Of a stretch of DNA of 64,000 nt, positions 62,690 to 64,000 are shown one piece after another (position 1 is the first letter of the stretch; each line of letters starts with the position of its first letter). The notes under the pieces are model-generated. The model had not been told where the DNA came from, did not search any database, and worked only from the letters and a program-made list of their open reading frames with translations. The stretch is from positions 19,846,927 to 19,910,926 of the forward strand of contig CM036767.1 of the NCBI GenBank assembly GCA_020796225.1. The letters are read 5' to 3'. This DNA is from Arion vulgaris (lineage: Eukaryota; Mollusca; Gastropoda; Stylommatophora; Arionidae). Both the position numbers and the translations under genes were made by a program.

Positions 62690-63710
62690 GATGTTCTACG
62701 AATTCTTGTTGCCGACGATCAGACAATCGTATCAACAACAGTGTAACTGCTACAGCAACACATTAACAGACACCAGTTGAAAGACAATGAATACAATATG
62801 AAAATAAACATTGATAAAATCGAAGTAATGATATTTGCAAGAAAGGAAAACACTACTAACATCTCCATCGACAAACATCAATTAAAACAAGTCAAAGACT
62901 TTTCATCAAAGTGTGCATTTGTTAGCAAACGGAAACGTAACTAACGGAATCCATCATAGATTCAATAAAGCAAATGGCACCAATTTTCTTCTTCGTCGCG
63001 ATCACCCTTAGACTGATATACCAGATTTCCCCATAAATCTCATTCATGTGGAAGTCTGATTCATGTAGCCTTAGCATGGGTGGGTTTCGTCACATCCTCA
63101 GCGCCATTTTGGAGCTCTGGTGCTTATCCTTCGGGGATGTGTTCGGTTTCAGCCAGCGTTTACTGGGTTCGCTCTCCGTCAGCCTTTGGTTGTCCCTAGT
63201 CGACCTGCAAGGCAGCAGGTAGCACCAATTTTAAAATGCAAACATGTCACCATGAACACAAAAAAGCATTGCGCAACACAATCTTTCTCCCGACATTATT
63301 CTGTCAGTGCCAAACATGAACGCTGACATCAGACGGTAAAGGAAAATTAGTCACGACAGAGATGAAGTATCTATGCAGAAGTATCAAGAAGAGACAGGTT
63401 TAGTAATGAAGACATCAGGAAAAAAGTGAGTACAATATCAGTACTAAACTTCATCAAGAAACAACAAATTAAATGGTTCGTTCACATAAGCAGATTACCA
63501 ACACATAGTTCGCCTCAAAGAGCAATGTTACTCCGATACAGTGGATACAAAGCAAAGGGCCGTTCATGCATTAGGTGGAACCCAGAAATAACAGAGGCGG
63601 TGAAAAACACTATGAAGCGCACACAAAAGCCCGTTCTGTAAATCTCTTCTTATCCTGGCGCTGTGAGACCAAACCACGATTAGAGAGAGAAGTTCTGCCG
63701 TAGAGCGCTT
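62690..63710 (+). mobile_element. LINE-B copy: RT box to 3' end, split by SINE-8
   Basis: The longest LINE-B sight. VADDQTIVST at 62709-62738 is the catalytic xADD box (Phe changed to Val). It is followed by YNMKINIDKIEVMIFARKEN, TNISIDKHQLKQVKDF, then after SINE-8 and decayed sequence RRDRFSNEDIRKKVSTISVL, NFIKKQQIKWFVHISRLPTH and RYSGYKAKGRSCIRWNPEIT, with a stop at 63639. The 3' end is CCACGATTAGAGAGAGAAG. Several frameshifts and stops make it non-functional. Confidence 0.88.
62988..63221 (-). mobile_element. SINE-8 nested in LINE-B, with TSD
   Basis: 234 bp. Minus-strand copy sharing GGAGAGCGAACCCAGTAAAC and AAGCACCAGAGCTCCAAAAT with 62444-62679 and ending CGACGAAGAAG. An exact 11-bp repeat GCACCAATTTT at 62977-62987 and 63222-63232 flanks it. 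The 3' halves of the two copies differ. Confidence 0.92.
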
Positions 63711-63734
63711 AATAGACAGGCAGAGGTCGTCTTC

Positions 63735-64000
63735 TTCTTCTTTTGTCGTCACACTGCTACCGGGTTGTTGCCATGTGTCGTGGTTTTCTGTCGTCACACT
63801 GCTACCGGATTGTTGCCAAGTGTCGTGGTTTTCTGCCGTCACACTGCTACCGGATAGTTGCCAAGTGTCGTGCTTTTCTGTCGTCACACTGTTACCGGAT
63901 AGTTGCCAAGTGTCGTGGTTTTCTGTCGTCACACTGTTACCGGATTGTTGCCAAGTGTCGTGGTTTTCTGTCGTCACACTGCTACCGGATTGTTGCCAAG
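63735..64000. repeat. 45-bp array of the LINE-D 3' terminus
   Basis: About six copies at 45-bp spacing contain GTCGTCACACTGCTACCGGA and TTGTTGCCAAGTGTCGTGGT. In reverse this is the LINE-D end (GGGCAACAATCCGGTAGCAG, then TGTAACGACAAAAGAAG). The array starts next to a TTCTTCTTCTTTTG LINE-D tail and runs off the window edge. Confidence 0.95.

Overview
The window looks like repeat-rich nuclear DNA of an invertebrate animal. No host protein-coding gene, rRNA gene or functional tRNA gene could be supported. The evidence for an animal is dense, decayed non-LTR retrotransposons (reverse-transcriptase and RNase H fragments), a Penelope-like element with a GIY-YIG endonuclease, hAT-type DNA transposon remnants, at least eight apparent tRNA-type SINE families, and many minisatellites. 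A lophotrochozoan such as a mollusc is my best guess from the overall style, but no single gene proves it.

Local names used below. LINE-A to LINE-J and 'RTE-like' are retrotransposon families grouped by eye from shared sequence. SINE-1 to SINE-8 are short, mostly tRNA-headed families. SINE-1 (about 200 bp) has 11 copies. SINE-2 and SINE-3 (about 255 bp) are related to each other and have about 7 and 5 copies. Many insertions are bounded by target-site duplications (TSDs) that I located base by base, so the nesting order can be read directly.

Layout. 0-15 kb: LINE and SINE fragments, a filled/empty insertion-site pair (1.1 and 2.4 kb), an 18-bp array (4.6-5.0 kb), an amplified SINE-3 segment (7.0-7.4 kb), an 84-bp AT-rich array (8.8-9.2 kb), a 61-bp array (11.1-11.5 kb), and a 165-bp hAT-type MITE with an exact 8-bp TSD (13.39 kb). 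14.7-21.7 kb: a run of minisatellites, several made from pieces of the neighbouring transposons, plus the best RNase H domain in the window (17.0-17.7 kb). 24.0-32.4 kb: one 8.46-kb minisatellite of about 42-bp units. 32.4-39.8 kb: SINEs, hAT remnants, an inverted SINE-2 pair and LINE 3' ends. 39.9-41.1 kb: Penelope-like element. 41.4-45.0 kb: a nest (hAT, LINE-B, SINE-3, LINE-A, SINE-4, SINE-3, SINE-1) resolved by TSDs. 45.3-53.4 kb: 44-bp, 41/53-bp and 40-bp arrays. 53.6-64 kb: more nested LINEs and SINEs and a 24-bp array. A 45-bp array runs off the right edge.

How the parts relate. Autonomous LINEs presumably supplied the machinery that spread the SINEs. Their poly-A or short-repeat tails explain several microsatellites. 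The most notable theme is that at least ten separate minisatellites have units that are recognisable slices of the transposons around them. I found no novel multi-gene system; the interest lies in repeat birth, nested insertion history and possible ribozyme relics at Penelope-like 3' ends.
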